From positions 779,501 to 843,500 of the forward strand of contig NZ_CP128540.1 of assembly GCF_021283545.2 (NCBI RefSeq): a stretch of DNA of 64,000 nt. Reading direction: 5' to 3'. Below the pieces are notes generated by a model. The model searched no databases. It was given only the letters and a program-made list of their open reading frames with translations, and was not told where the DNA came from. The DNA comes from Pseudomonas alloputida. Lineage in GTDB: Bacteria > Pseudomonadota > Gammaproteobacteria > Pseudomonadales > Pseudomonadaceae. Each line of letters opens with the position of its first letter. The stretch's first letter is position 1. Position numbers and translations under genes: made by a program. Positions 16,681 through 27,468 of this stretch are shown in pieces.

Positions 16681-16683
16681 GGG

Positions 16684-16766
16684 CTGTATTAAGCCTTGAG
16701 ACGAAGGTCAGGCTGTTTTCAACGCAGCATCACCGAACCTCAAGGCTTTTCATACAGAGCCTGACC
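16684..16766 (+). repeat. Two interleaved inverted repeats after the receptor gene
   Basis: Arm A: CTGTAT-t-AAGCCTTGAG (16684-16700) pairs with CTCAAGGCTT-ttc-ATACAG (16739-16757). Arm B: GGTCAGGCT (16706-16714) pairs with AGCCTGACC (16758-16766). The order A-B-A'-B' means both stems cannot form in a simple nested way. They are alternative structures or DNA-level repeats. They may also act as the receptor's 3' terminator. Confidence 0.55.
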
Positions 16767-16813
16767 GGCTGTCGCGATACCGGGCCCCTACAACTTATGC
16801 ATGTGCTGATCGA

Positions 16814-17767
16814 TCAGCGTACGAGGCGTGGAACTGCCCGTACATAGATCAGTTCACTCACCAGCTCTACCAGGGTTTGCGTGATCACGGCTGCTGCCGC
16901 CAACCCGCGCATCTCTTCTGGCAACGCCAGCGCCAGCGGCAGCACCACCAGCGAGTTGCGCGTGGCTGCGCTGAACGTCACCGAGCGTGCCTCGCTGGCC
17001 GGCAGGCGCAGCAGGCGCGCACAGATGAAGCCGAGCACCGGCGCCAGCAGCATGAAGCCGATGTATACCGGAATCACCGGCAGCAAACGGTCGAAATCAC
17101 GCAGTACCACGTCAATCTGCGAAGCGATCACCACCATCAGCACCAAGGCCATGGCCGGCACCGGCAACCACGCCCAGGCGTCGTTCCAGGTCGCGACTGC
17201 GCGCGAGCGCCGGGCACCGGCGCTGGTGAGCACCGCGAGGGCCATCGGCAACACGATCAACAGCACGAAGGCTTCCAGGAACGGGGTGATGGAGATTGCC
17301 ACCTGGCTGCTGCCACCCAGCATCAGGGCCAGGTACACCGGCAGCAGCACCAGTTGCGCCAGCAATAACAGGGGGGTTGCGGACAGGGTCAGGCGTGAGT
17401 CGCCTTTGCCAATGTGGGTGAACACCACCACGTAGTCGATGCAGGGCGTAAGCAGCACCAGCAAGGCCCCGACGAGGATCGCCGGGTGTTCCACCAGCCC
17501 GCGGGTGATGGCCCAGACAAGCAGCGGAACGAGAATGAAATTGGCCAGTAGCAGGGCCGTGATGAAGCGGCGGTTACCCAGGCCCTGGCGTAGGTTGAGG
17601 AAGGGTATTTGCAGGAACATCGCGTACATCAGCACGGCGATGGCGGGGGTGATCAGGGCTTCAAGCTGGCGCGCAGCGTCGCTGGCCAGCAGGCCGAAGG
17701 CGATAGCGGCCAGTACGGCGGCGAAGTAGATGGGGATCTGCCGGGTTTCGAGTTGCTCTCTGGTCAA
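16814..17767 (-). CDS. BASS/ACR3-like transporter (bile acid:sodium symporter superfamily)
   Basis: The product has 317 residues and about ten hydrophobic helices. The stretch LTPCIDYVVVFTHIGKGDSRLTLSATPLLLLAQ resembles the cysteine-containing helix of Acr3-type arsenite exporters, and FSAATRNSLVVLPLALALP is the conserved late motif of the superfamily. It is therefore an inner-membrane secondary transporter. No arsR, arsC or arsH lies nearby, so arsenite export is unproven. It lies downstream of glyA on the same strand but is separated from it by a terminator. Confidence 0.8.
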   Translation of the reverse strand: MTREQLETRQIPIYFAAVLAAIAFGLLASDAARQLEALITPAIAVLMYAMFLQIPFLNLRQGLGNRRFITALLLANFILVPLLVWAITRGLVEHPAILVGALLVLLTPCIDYVVVFTHIGKGDSRLTLSATPLLLLAQLVLLPVYLALMLGGSSQVAISITPFLEAFVLLIVLPMALAVLTSAGARRSRAVATWNDAWAWLPVPAMALVLMVVIASQIDVVLRDFDRLLPVIPVYIGFMLLAPVLGFICARLLRLPASEARSVTFSAATRNSLVVLPLALALPEEMRGLAAAAVITQTLVELVSELIYVRAVPRLVR

Positions 17768-17839
17768 GGTGCGGCCTGTGCAAAGTGGAGGTATTGGGGG
17801 CGCAGTCTTTGTACGAGGGGCGGTGCGCCTGTATTAAAC

Positions 17840-17870
17840 GAAAGAGCCCGGCACTGGGCCGGGCTCTTTC
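17840..17870. terminator. Intrinsic terminator after glyA
   Basis: A 13-bp perfect stem (GAAAGAGCCCGGC / GCCGGGCTCTTTC) surrounds a 5-base loop. It follows the glyA stop on the minus strand; the A/T-rich stem base supplies the U-run in either direction. Confidence 0.8.
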
Positions 17871-17888
17871 ACTTTAGGCAAGCGCCAA

Positions 17889-19142
17889 TCAGTTGCCGTA
17901 AACCGGCAGCTTCTTGCAGATGGCCTTGACCTTCTCACGGACGGCGTCGATCACCGCTTCGTTGTTCAGGTCGGCCAGGATGTCGCAGATCCAGCCGGCC
18001 AGTTCCTTGCACTCGGCTTCCTTGAAACCACGGGTGGTCACGGCTGGGGTGCCGAAACGCAGGCCCGAGGTAACGAACGGCGAACGCGGGTCGTTCGGTA
18101 CCGAGTTCTTGTTGACGGTGATGAAGGCTTTGCCCAGGGCGGCGTCAGCATCCTTACCGGAGATTTCCTGCTTGATCAGCGACAGCAGGAACAGGTGGTT
18201 CTGGGTGCCACCGGAAACCACGTCGAAACCGCGCTCGATGAACACGCTGGCCATGGCCTGGGCGTTCTTCACGACCTGCTGCTGGTAAGCCTTGAACTCT
18301 GGCTGCAGGGCTTCCTTGAAGCAGATGGCCTTGGCCGCGATGACGTGCTCCAGCGGGCCGCCCTGGGCGCCCGGGAAGACGGCGGAGTTCAGCTTCTTCT
18401 CGATGTCGGCGTTGGCACGGGCCAGGATCAGGCCGCCGCGCGGGCCGCGCAGGGTCTTGTGGGTGGTGGTGGTGACCACGTCGGCGAACGGAACAGGGTT
18501 CGGGTACACGCCAGCGGCAACCAGGCCGGCAACGTGGGCCATGTCGACGAACAGGTAGGCACCGACCTTGTCGGCGATGGCGCGGAAGCGGGCGAAGTCC
18601 AGAACCTGCGAGTAGGCCGAGAAGCCGGCAACGATCATCTTGGGCTTGTGCTCGACAGCCAGGCGCTCGACTTCGTCGTAGTCGATCAGGCCATTGCCGT
18701 CGATGCCGTACTGGATGGCGTTGTACAGCTTGCCCGAGGAGCTTACCGAAGCACCGTGGGTCAGGTGGCCACCGTGTGCCAGGCTCATGCCCAGGATGGT
18801 GTCACCGGCCGACAGCAGGGCCAGGTAGACGGCAGCGTTGGCCTGGGAGCCAGCGTGCGGCTGTACGTTGGCGTAGTCGGCGCCGAACAGCTCCTTGGCA
18901 CGGTCGATGGCCAGTTGCTCGACGACGTCGACGTACTCGCAACCGCCGTAGTAGCGCTTGCCTGGGTAGCCTTCGGCGTACTTGTTGGTCAGGACCGAGC
19001 CCTGGGCTTCCATGACTGCCGGGCTGGTGTAGTTTTCCGAAGCGATCAGCTCGATATGCTCTTCCTGGCGCAGAGCTTCTTGCTGCATGGCTTCGAAGAG
19101 CTCGGCGTCGTACTTGGCAATGGTCAAATCACGGCTGAACAT
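17889..19142 (-). CDS. glyA: Serine hydroxymethyltransferase
   Basis: The product has 417 residues, the normal length. It interconverts serine and glycine with tetrahydrofolate and supplies one-carbon units. The PLP lysine motif [16 protein letters not shown] is intact, as are the N-terminal [38 protein letters not shown] and the substrate-binding [17 protein letters not shown] 19142 ([12 protein letters not shown]) is chosen because GAGGA lies 9 bases upstream; four extra residues would be added by the next start. It is adjacent to morA, an arrangement also found around glyA3/morA in P. aeruginosa. Confidence 0.96.
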   Translation of the reverse strand: MFSRDLTIAKYDAELFEAMQQEALRQEEHIELIASENYTSPAVMEAQGSVLTNKYAEGYPGKRYYGGCEYVDVVEQLAIDRAKELFGADYANVQPHAGSQANAAVYLALLSAGDTILGMSLAHGGHLTHGASVSSSGKLYNAIQYGIDGNGLIDYDEVERLAVEHKPKMIVAGFSAYSQVLDFARFRAIADKVGAYLFVDMAHVAGLVAAGVYPNPVPFADVVTTTTHKTLRGPRGGLILARANADIEKKLNSAVFPGAQGGPLEHVIAAKAICFKEALQPEFKAYQQQVVKNAQAMASVFIERGFDVVSGGTQNHLFLLSLIKQEISGKDADAALGKAFITVNKNSVPNDPRSPFVTSGLRFGTPAVTTRGFKEAECKELAGWICDILADLNNEAVIDAVREKVKAICKKLPVYGN

Positions 19143-19330
19143 GGCGGTCCTCAAGGATCGGGGTAATTTGGGTGTGCATTCTAACCGATTGATTCGCGGC
19201 TGGCATATGAAGTGGCGTCAAGTCGCAGACCAATGGGCTTCATCTTGCATCCCGCGCCGTTTCTGGGCTGGGCGGGGGCGGGAGTTGACCTGGAAGTCCG
19301 CTTTTTTATGCAGGAATGCGGCGCGGTGGA

Positions 19331-19376
19331 TGGCACCGGCTTTGCCGGTGTTCGCGGGTAAACCCGCGCCTACGGG
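19331..19376. repeat. REP-type palindromic element
   Basis: Two stems, GGCACCGGC/GCCGGTG and CGCGGGT/ACCCGCG, form the P. putida REP pattern. It lies between the morA 3' end and the glyA promoter. Confidence 0.7.
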
Positions 19377-19391
19377 GGCCTTGTGTGCGGG

Positions 19392-22300
19392 TCAATGGAA
19401 CATGAACAAGGTCTCGTTGGAGAATTGCGCCTCGAACTGATGCGCTGGCATCGGCCGCCCGAACAGATAGCCCTGCACCTCGTCGCAACCATGCTCGCGC
19501 AGGAACTCCAGCTGTTCGTGGGTTTCCACGCCCTCGGCGATGACTGCCAGGTTGAGGCTGTGGGCCATGGCGATGATCGCCCGGGCAATCTGCGCGTCCT
19601 GCTCGCCTTCGGGCAGGCCGTCGACGAAGGTCCGGTCGATCTTCAGGACGTCGATGGGGAACTGCTTGAGGTAGTTGAGCGACGAGTAGCCGGTGCCGAA
19701 GTCGTCTACCGCAATGCTCAGGCCGAGGTTCTTCAGGCTGGCAAGAATCTGCAGCGCCTCGTTCACCTCGCGCATCAGGATGCTTTCAGTCAACTCCAGT
19801 TCCAGGCATGCCGGCGGCAGGCCGCTTTCTTCCAGGATGTTGGCAATCCGCGTGCCTAGCTGGCCGTCGGAGAACTGCCGCGCCGAAATATTCACCGACA
19901 CTTTCGGCACCCGCACCTTGGCCTTGTGCCAGGCCTTGAGCTGGCGGCTGGCCTCGCGCAGCACCCAGTCGCCCACGTCCACCACCAGGGCCAGTTCCTC
20001 GATCACCGGGATGAAGTCGCCCGGCGGCACCAGGCCTCGGGTCGGGTGACGCCAGCGCAGCAGCGCTTCGGCGCCGGTCAGGCGCTTGCCGTCGCCGCTG
20101 AACTGCGGCTGGTAATAGAGGATGAATTCGTTCTGCTCCATGGCATGGCGCAGGTCGCTTTCCAGCTCCAGGCGCTCCAGGGCGCTGGCGTTCATTTCGG
20201 CCTGGTAGAACTGGAAGTTGTTCTTGCCGCGCTCCTTGGCGTGGTACATGGCGGTGTCGGCGTTCTTCATCAGCTGGCTCAGCTCACTGCCATCCTGCGG
20301 GCTGAGGGCGATGCCGATGCTGGCGGTAACGAAGAACTCGCGGTTTTCCAGCACGAACGGCCGCACCAGGCTGCCGAGGATGTTCTCGGCCACGTGGATG
20401 GCGCGGTTCAGGGCCATTTCACGGGTGGGGCGCGGTTGCAGCAACAGGGTGAACTCGTCGCCGCCCATGCGTGCCACCGTGTCGTCGTCATCCACGCAGG
20501 CCAGCAGGCGCAGGGCCATGTCCTTGAGCATGCGGTCGCCGGCCGCATGGCCGAGGGAGTCGTTGATCGGTTTGAAGCGGTCGAGGTCGAGGAACATCAG
20601 CACCACCCAGGCCTTCTGCCGCTCGGCCTGCTGCAGGGCGTTGTACAAACGGTCCTGGAACAGTGTGCGGTTGGGCAGGTGGGTAAGGGCGTCGTAGTAG
20701 GCCAGGCGGTGGATGCGCTGTTCGCTGGCCTTGCGTTCGCTGATGTCGGTGAAGAAGCACACGTAGCTGGCCAGGTCGCCTTCGTCGTCCAGTACCGCGG
20801 TGATGCCGACCCAGGCCGGGTAGTGGTCGCCGTCACGGCGCTTGAGCCACACCTCACCTTCCCAGCTGCCGCGCTGGTGCAGTTGCTTGACCACATAGCG
20901 CAGGTGGCCTTCCTGCTGTTCGTCGACAGTGAGCATGCCCGGCAGTTGGTCGAGCACTTCACTGACGGCGTAACCGCTGACGCGGCTGAACGCCTCGTTG
21001 GCCTGAACGATATAGCCGGCCGGGTCGGTGATGAGGATCGCCGACGTGGAATGTTCGAATACGGTCGCGGCCATGCGCAGGTCTTTTTCGGCACGACGTT
21101 GCTGGCTGATGTCGCGGCCCACCCCGAGTACGCCTTCGAAGCGCTGGTCATCGTCCCACACCAGCACCAGGCGCAGCTCGATCGGGATCTTGCGGCCATC
21201 GGCACGCAGGCAGTCGAACAGGAACAGTTGGGTGGGTAACTGGCTGCACAGTTGCGCCATCTGCGCCGGATCGCCCATGGCCTTGCTGACACGCTCCATC
21301 AGGCTGTAGATGCCAGTGAGCTGGGCCGGGTTGGCGACGATCGACTGCCAGCCGTTGGCGAAGATCCAGTCGGCCTGGTAGCCCAGCACGCTCTGTACCG
21401 AGGGGCTGACATAGTTGAGCTTGAGCTGGTTGTCGGTGGAAAAGATCACGTCGCTGATGCTTTCGGCGAGCATGCGGTAGCGTTGCTCGCTGTCACGTAG
21501 CGACTGGCTGGCCTCGATCTGAACGGTCACATCCTTGCCCACACCGATGATGCGCGTCACCAGGCCTTCGGCGTTGCGGGTCAGCACCTGCTCGCGGATG
21601 TCGTAGCAGCGCCAGCTTCCGTCGCGGTGGCGGAAGCGCAGCTGGCAGTGCAGCGGTTGGTCATGACAGTTGTCGCGCTGTTGGCGGCGCAGTGCCTGGT
21701 AGTGTGCGGCGTCCTCGGGGTGCAGCAGCAGCTCCCAGAAGCGGTCGCCCATCTGTGCCAGCTCGGTGCGGTCGTAGCCCAGGGTCTGGCCGAGGTGGCG
21801 GTTGCTGAAGATCATCCGCTGGCTCGGCACATCCTGCACATACAACTGGTCGGGTACGGTGCGTACCACGTCCGACCAGAAACTTTCGCGTTCCAGTAGC
21901 GACAGCTCCACCTGTTTGCGGCTGGTGATATCGCTGATGCTGAGGATCACCGCCTGATAATCACGGCGCTGCAGCGGCAGGCGCGCCATCAGCCACAGGT
22001 GCAGCTCGGTGCCCTGCGGTGTCGGCAGGCGCACTTCCAGCTCCAGCAACGGGCGTTGTTCGATCAGTGCGTCGATCAGTTGCATGCCGACGCTGTCTCG
22101 GCTGTCGCCAGTGCCATCGATCAGCCGCTGCCAGGCACCTTCGTGGCAGTCGATGTTCAGCAGCTGGCGCGCCACTTGGTTGACCTCGGTGATCTTCAGC
22201 TCCAGCAGCAGCGAGCGGCGCAGGTTCGGGTCCAGCGCCAGGCTGTGCTTGAGCGCGGCCCGGTTACGCAGGTGGTAGCGGTCGAGCTGGCCGGGCAGGC

Positions 22301-23270
22301 TGGACAGGTCGAGCACGCACAGGGCAACGCCGGTGCCTTCAAAAATTTCCTGATAACGCCGGCGGTCTTCCTGCAGAGCCCGTTGGCGGCGACGCATGTT
22401 GATCAGCGCCAGCACTGGCAGCAGGGCGCAGAACAGCACCAGCAGGCACTTGCCGAGCAGCGCCGGCAATAATTTTTGCTGGGCCAGTTTGGCGTCGAAC
22501 AGACCGCGTAGCTGCCAGGTGCTGTTTTCGATAAAGGCCAGCATCACGCTTTGCAGCGGCTCGTCGCCGGTGTCGGCTGCGGCATGGCGCTGCAGCACCT
22601 CGCCGCTGCGGCTGTTTTCCAGCAGCCACTGCGGGTGGCCACTGCCCTCGAGGTGGAGGGTGAGCTCGCGGTAATAGTCCGGTGACAGGCGCAGCAGCCA
22701 GTAGCCGCTACCCTGTGCGGCATCCTGGCGCAGCAACAGGTACAGGAGGTGGTTGTCGGCCGAATTGGTGAAGAAGTACGGGCGTCCCTGGCTCAGCACG
22801 AGCAACTCGTCAAGTGACTGGCGGTCGGGGCTGCCGGCCAGGCTGTCGGCGCGTAGCTGCCCGACGTTGTCCAGCCAGGCCACGCTCTGCAGGGCGGGAA
22901 GGCGTTCGCGCAGGGTACCGAGCAGGCTGGGCAGGGCGGCAGGTGTCGGTGCATCAGGGTAGGGTTGCACCACGTTCACGGCCTGTTGCGCCTTGAGCGC
23001 CATGTTCAGGCTCAGGTGGTCGGCCAGTTCCGCGGAGGCGTCCAGGCTCTGTTTGCGCAATTCGGCCTGGGTATGATTGAACTGGGCGAACAGCTGCCAC
23101 AGCAGCAGGCCCAGCAGGATCAGGGCCAGCAGCGCCAGCGCACCCTTGATCGACCCGCGCAGGAGAGTCGCGGGTGCTTGTGGGGCGGAACGCAATGACG
23201 ACGGATGAGTAAGGTTGGTCAAGCGTTGATCCTGCGATTGGGCTGGCGATGGCAGGGAATGATCGTGCAC
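19392..23270 (-). CDS. morA: MorA: membrane-anchored multi-PAS GGDEF/EAL regulator of motility and biofilm
   Basis: The product has 1292 residues. An N-terminal membrane helix (about 41-64), a periplasmic region and a second helix (about 273-293) anchor the protein. Several PAS/PAC domains follow (about 310-860, with repeated ISDITSRKQ, GKDVTVQ, GRDISQQRR and FTDISERKASE linkers). Then come a GGDEF domain (RMGGDEFTLLL) and an EAL domain (GAEALLRWRHP, VDDFGTGYSSLNYLKQFPIDVLKIDR). Both catalytic motifs look intact, so it could make and break cyclic di-GMP. The inhibitory RxxD site before GGDEF is not visible (ACVDDDDTVARM). The size, domain order and glyA neighbour fit MorA. The first in-frame start is GTG 23270 with no clear ribosome site, so the exact N terminus is uncertain. 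Confidence 0.92.
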   Translation of the reverse strand: MHDHSLPSPAQSQDQRLTNLTHPSSLRSAPQAPATLLRGSIKGALALLALILLGLLLWQLFAQFNHTQAELRKQSLDASAELADHLSLNMALKAQQAVNVVQPYPDAPTPAALPSLLGTLRERLPALQSVAWLDNVGQLRADSLAGSPDRQSLDELLVLSQGRPYFFTNSADNHLLYLLLRQDAAQGSGYWLLRLSPDYYRELTLHLEGSGHPQWLLENSRSGEVLQRHAAADTGDEPLQSVMLAFIENSTWQLRGLFDAKLAQQKLLPALLGKCLLVLFCALLPVLALINMRRRQRALQEDRRRYQEIFEGTGVALCVLDLSSLPGQLDRYHLRNRAALKHSLALDPNLRRSLLLELKITEVNQVARQLLNIDCHEGAWQRLIDGTGDSRDSVGMQLIDALIEQRPLLELEVRLPTPQGTELHLWLMARLPLQRRDYQAVILSISDITSRKQVELSLLERESFWSDVVRTVPDQLYVQDVPSQRMIFSNRHLGQTLGYDRTELAQMGDRFWELLLHPEDAAHYQALRRQQRDNCHDQPLHCQLRFRHRDGSWRCYDIREQVLTRNAEGLVTRIIGVGKDVTVQIEASQSLRDSEQRYRMLAESISDVIFSTDNQLKLNYVSPSVQSVLGYQADWIFANGWQSIVANPAQLTGIYSLMERVSKAMGDPAQMAQLCSQLPTQLFLFDCLRADGRKIPIELRLVLVWDDDQRFEGVLGVGRDISQQRRAEKDLRMAATVFEHSTSAILITDPAGYIVQANEAFSRVSGYAVSEVLDQLPGMLTVDEQQEGHLRYVVKQLHQRGSWEGEVWLKRRDGDHYPAWVGITAVLDDEGDLASYVCFFTDISERKASEQRIHRLAYYDALTHLPNRTLFQDRLYNALQQAERQKAWVVLMFLDLDRFKPINDSLGHAAGDRMLKDMALRLLACVDDDDTVARMGGDEFTLLLQPRPTREMALNRAIHVAENILGSLVRPFVLENREFFVTASIGIALSPQDGSELSQLMKNADTAMYHAKERGKNNFQFYQAEMNASALERLELESDLRHAMEQNEFILYYQPQFSGDGKRLTGAEALLRWRHPTRGLVPPGDFIPVIEELALVVDVGDWVLREASRQLKAWHKAKVRVPKVSVNISARQFSDGQLGTRIANILEESGLPPACLELELTESILMREVNEALQILASLKNLGLSIAVDDFGTGYSSLNYLKQFPIDVLKIDRTFVDGLPEGEQDAQIARAIIAMAHSLNLAVIAEGVETHEQLEFLREHGCDEVQGYLFGRPMPAHQFEAQFSNETLFMFH

Positions 23271-23470
23271 GGTGGGTGCCGGCGCCCGGCTTGCGCACCG
23301 CGGTGGCGCACTATAAGGCCGGACACCCGAAACCGGCTAGCATGCCTCGGATTATGGCGAAGTGCCAGCCATGTTGACCGATGGTGGCTGCCCGGTGGTT
23401 CGGCAAGCCCCTGTAACCTGTGCGAGAATAGCGCCCGCTTCACATGACAACGCATCGGAGATGTTCGGTT

Positions 23471-23875
23471 TTGGTTACTCACTTTTCCTCCAATGGCCTC
23501 GATTCCGCCTGCGGGCGCAGCAGTCAGACCCTTGTCAGCACTGCCGTGACCGAGGACGTATCCTGCAAGTCTTGCCAGCGTTCGCTGGGCAAACCCGAGG
23601 CGGCCGCTGCCGCAAAAAGCAAGGCCCCATCGCTGGCTGAACTGCGCAAGACCGCCAAGGTGGCAGCAGAGCCGGCTGTTGCAGTGGCGGCGGCCAAGCC
23701 GGCAGCCAAGGTGGTCAGCACTGCGCCTGCACCTGGCAAACCGGCCAAGGCGGCCGAGCAGCAACCTGCCCGCAGCGGCGGCTTCAGCGTGAAGTCCGCC
23801 TGGGCCGCGCGCCTGGCCGAGCAGGGCGACCGTTGCCGCCTGCCGCGGGGCAAGGCCAAACAGCGTCACGTCTGA
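23471..23875 (+). CDS. Small Ala/Pro/Lys-rich hypothetical protein with two N-terminal Cys sites
   Basis: The product has about 134 residues from TTG 23471 (GGAG 10 bases before), or 143 from ATG 23444, which has no ribosome site. The N-terminal part (VTHFSSNGLDSACGRSSQTLVSTAVTEDVSCKSCQRSL) holds a Cys and a CxxC that could bind zinc. The middle is low-complexity Ala/Lys/Pro. The C terminus (GFSVKSAWAARLAEQGDRCRLPRGKAKQRHV) is basic. I do not recognise the family. A cytoplasmic, possibly nucleic-acid-binding role is only a guess from charge. It is divergent from morA. Confidence 0.65.
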   Translation: MVTHFSSNGLDSACGRSSQTLVSTAVTEDVSCKSCQRSLGKPEAAAAAKSKAPSLAELRKTAKVAAEPAVAVAAAKPAAKVVSTAPAPGKPAKAAEQQPARSGGFSVKSAWAARLAEQGDRCRLPRGKAKQRHV

Positions 23876-23889
23876 GTCTCTTCGGCTGC

Positions 23890-23998
23890 TGTGCCGGCCC
23901 TTTCGCGGGCTCGCCCGCTCCCACAGGAATCGCGGATTCTTCAGGCTCTGTGGTGACGCTGTGGGAGCGGGCATGCCCGCGAAGAGGCCGGCACAGGC
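23890..23998. repeat. REPIN: inverted pair of REP elements
   Basis: GTGCCGGCC...CCCGCTCCCACAG (about 23890-23926) is inverted against CTGTGGGAGCGGGC...GGCCGGCACAGG (23959-23998). The region 23876-24179 between the small protein and ettA holds this pair and otherwise only the ettA leader. Confidence 0.85.
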
Positions 23999-24179
23999 AA
24001 TGAATTCATCCCAGTGACCGCACTGATCACACCCCACCATCGGCCCCTCCTATGCAACGCCGCGCGTTGGCGTAGAATGGTCGACTTTGTTCAATGACAC
24101 CCCGTAAACACATCCCACTGGCCACCGCGTGCCGGGGCGATCGGCGATGTCTTTACCTATCTGATTAGAGGGCTTGGTT

Positions 24180-25847
24180 TTGGCTCAATACGTCTACACC
24201 ATGCATCGGCTGAGCAAGGTCGTGCCGCCGAAGCGGGAAATTCTCAAGAACATTTCCCTGTCGTTCTTCCCAGGCGCCAAGATTGGCGTACTTGGCCTGA
24301 ACGGCGCCGGTAAATCGACCCTGCTGCGGATCATGGCGGGCGTCGACAAGGAATTCGACGGCGAAGCCCGTCCGATGCCCGACATCAACGTGGGTTACCT
24401 GCCACAGGAACCGCAACTGGACCCAACCAAGACCGTGCGTGAAGTGGTCGAGGAAGCGGTCAGCGTAATCAAGGACGCCCAGGCCCGCCTGGACGAGGTC
24501 TACGCGGCCTACGCCGAGCCGGATGCCGACTTCGACAAGCTGGCCGCCGAGCAGGCCAAGCTGGAAGCCATCCTGCAGGCCGCCGATGGCCACAACCTGG
24601 AGCGCCAGCTGGACGTCGCTGCCGACGCCCTGCGCCTGCCGGCCTGGGATGCGCGCATCGAACACCTGTCCGGTGGTGAGAAACGCCGTGTGGCCCTGTG
24701 CCGCCTGCTGCTGTCGGCACCCGACATGCTGCTGCTCGACGAACCGACCAACCACCTGGACGCCGACTCGGTGGCCTGGCTGGAGCGCTTCCTGCACGAC
24801 TTCCCGGGCACCGTGGTAGCCATTACCCACGACCGTTACTTCCTCGACAACGTCGCCGGCTGGATCCTGGAGCTGGACCGCGGCGCCGGCATCCCGTACG
24901 AAGGCAACTACTCGGGCTGGCTGGAAGCCAAGTCGGAGCGTCTGGCGCAGGAATCCAAGCAGCAGAGCGCCCACGAAAAGGCCATGAAAGAGGAACTGGA
25001 GTGGGTGCGCAAAGGCGCCAAAGCCCGCCAGTCCAAGTCCAAGGCCCGTCTGCAGCGCTTTGAAGAAATGCAGTCGCAGGAATTCCAGAAGCGCAGCGAA
25101 ACCAACGAAATCTACATCCCGGCCGGTCCGCGCCTGGGTGACAAGGTCATCGAGTTCAAGAACGTCACCAAGGGCTACGGCGACCGTGTGCTGATCGACA
25201 ACCTGTCGTTCTCCATGCCCAAAGGTGCCATCGTTGGCGTGATCGGTGGTAACGGTGCCGGTAAGTCGACCCTGTTCCGCATGTTGATGGGCAAGGAGCA
25301 ACCGGACTCGGGCAGCATCGAGATCGGTGAAACCGTACAGTTGGCCTGTGTTGACCAGAGCCGTGAGGACCTGGACGGCGCCAAGACCGTGTTCCAGCAG
25401 ATCTCCGACGGTTCCGACCAGATCCGCATCGGCAACTACGAGATCCCTTCGCGTACCTACGTTGGCCGCTTCAACTTCAAAGGTGGCGATCAGCAGAAGT
25501 TCGTCAAGGACCTGTCCGGTGGTGAGCGTGGCCGCCTGCACCTGGCCCTGACCCTGAAGGAAGGCGGTAACGTTCTGCTGCTCGACGAACCGTCCAACGA
25601 CCTCGACGTCGAAACCTTGCGTTCGCTGGAAGAAGCCCTGCTGGACTTCCCGGGCGCCGCGATCGTGATTTCCCACGACCGTTGGTTCCTGGACCGTGTG
25701 GCTACCCACATCCTGGCGTACGAAGACGACTCGAACGTGGTGTTCTTCGAAGGTAACTACACCGAGTACGAAGCCGACCGCAAGAAGCGTCTGGGTGATG
25801 CTGCTGCCCAGCCGCACCGTGTACGGCACAAGAAACTGGCCCAGTAA
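24180..25847 (+). CDS. ettA: Energy-dependent translational throttle protein EttA (ABC-F)
   Basis: The product has 555 residues, the E. coli length. Two ABC domains are present: Walker [10 protein letters not shown] and GGNGAGKST, signatures [11 protein letters not shown] and [11 protein letters not shown], and Walker [13 protein letters not shown] and [12 protein letters not shown]. They are joined by the basic P-site tRNA-interaction linker ([27 protein letters not shown]). It binds the ribosomal E site and gates translation by ATP/ADP ratio. The start is TTG 24180 ([10 protein letters not shown]), chosen by the family N terminus and a GAGGG ribosome site. A terminator follows. Confidence 0.95.
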   Translation: MAQYVYTMHRLSKVVPPKREILKNISLSFFPGAKIGVLGLNGAGKSTLLRIMAGVDKEFDGEARPMPDINVGYLPQEPQLDPTKTVREVVEEAVSVIKDAQARLDEVYAAYAEPDADFDKLAAEQAKLEAILQAADGHNLERQLDVAADALRLPAWDARIEHLSGGEKRRVALCRLLLSAPDMLLLDEPTNHLDADSVAWLERFLHDFPGTVVAITHDRYFLDNVAGWILELDRGAGIPYEGNYSGWLEAKSERLAQESKQQSAHEKAMKEELEWVRKGAKARQSKSKARLQRFEEMQSQEFQKRSETNEIYIPAGPRLGDKVIEFKNVTKGYGDRVLIDNLSFSMPKGAIVGVIGGNGAGKSTLFRMLMGKEQPDSGSIEIGETVQLACVDQSREDLDGAKTVFQQISDGSDQIRIGNYEIPSRTYVGRFNFKGGDQQKFVKDLSGGERGRLHLALTLKEGGNVLLLDEPSNDLDVETLRSLEEALLDFPGAAIVISHDRWFLDRVATHILAYEDDSNVVFFEGNYTEYEADRKKRLGDAAAQPHRVRHKKLAQ

Positions 25848-25861
25848 GCCGGTTTTCTGAT

Positions 25862-25898
25862 GCACAAGAATGGGGCCCCAAGTGGCCCCATTTTTGTG
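25862..25898 (+). terminator. Intrinsic terminator of ettA
   Basis: ATGGGGCC / GGCCCCAT around loop CCAAGT is extended by GCACAA/TTGTGC and followed by TTTTT. It starts 15 bases after the ettA stop. Confidence 0.85.
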
Positions 25899-25969
25899 CC
25901 TGGCGGACCGCTATAAATGGCGAGGCGAAGGTGTATTTTGTATACACTTACATAAAACGCACCAAATAA

Positions 25970-27409
<1,440 letters not shown>

Positions 27410-27443
27410 TCTGAGACCGTAGGGGGCCGCTTTGCGTCGCGAT

Positions 27444-27460
27444 GGGCTGCAAAGCAGCCC
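27444..27460. terminator. Stem-loop between converging gdhA and the Gre-like gene
   Basis: GGGCTGC-AAA-GCAGCCC sits 35 bases after the gdhA stop and 9 bases before the end of the leftward gene. It could block read-through from both sides. Confidence 0.5.
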
Positions 27461-27468
27461 CAGGGCCC

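Noticed and set aside
16814..17767. Arsenite exporter acr3
   Set aside because: The helix motif is similar, but there are no ars neighbours and the BASS superfamily is broad; kept as a generic transporter.
24165..25865. 566-codon minus-strand frame opposite ettA
   Set aside because: Shadow of ettA; repeats of VVGRFVEQQ arise from the two antisense ABC domains.
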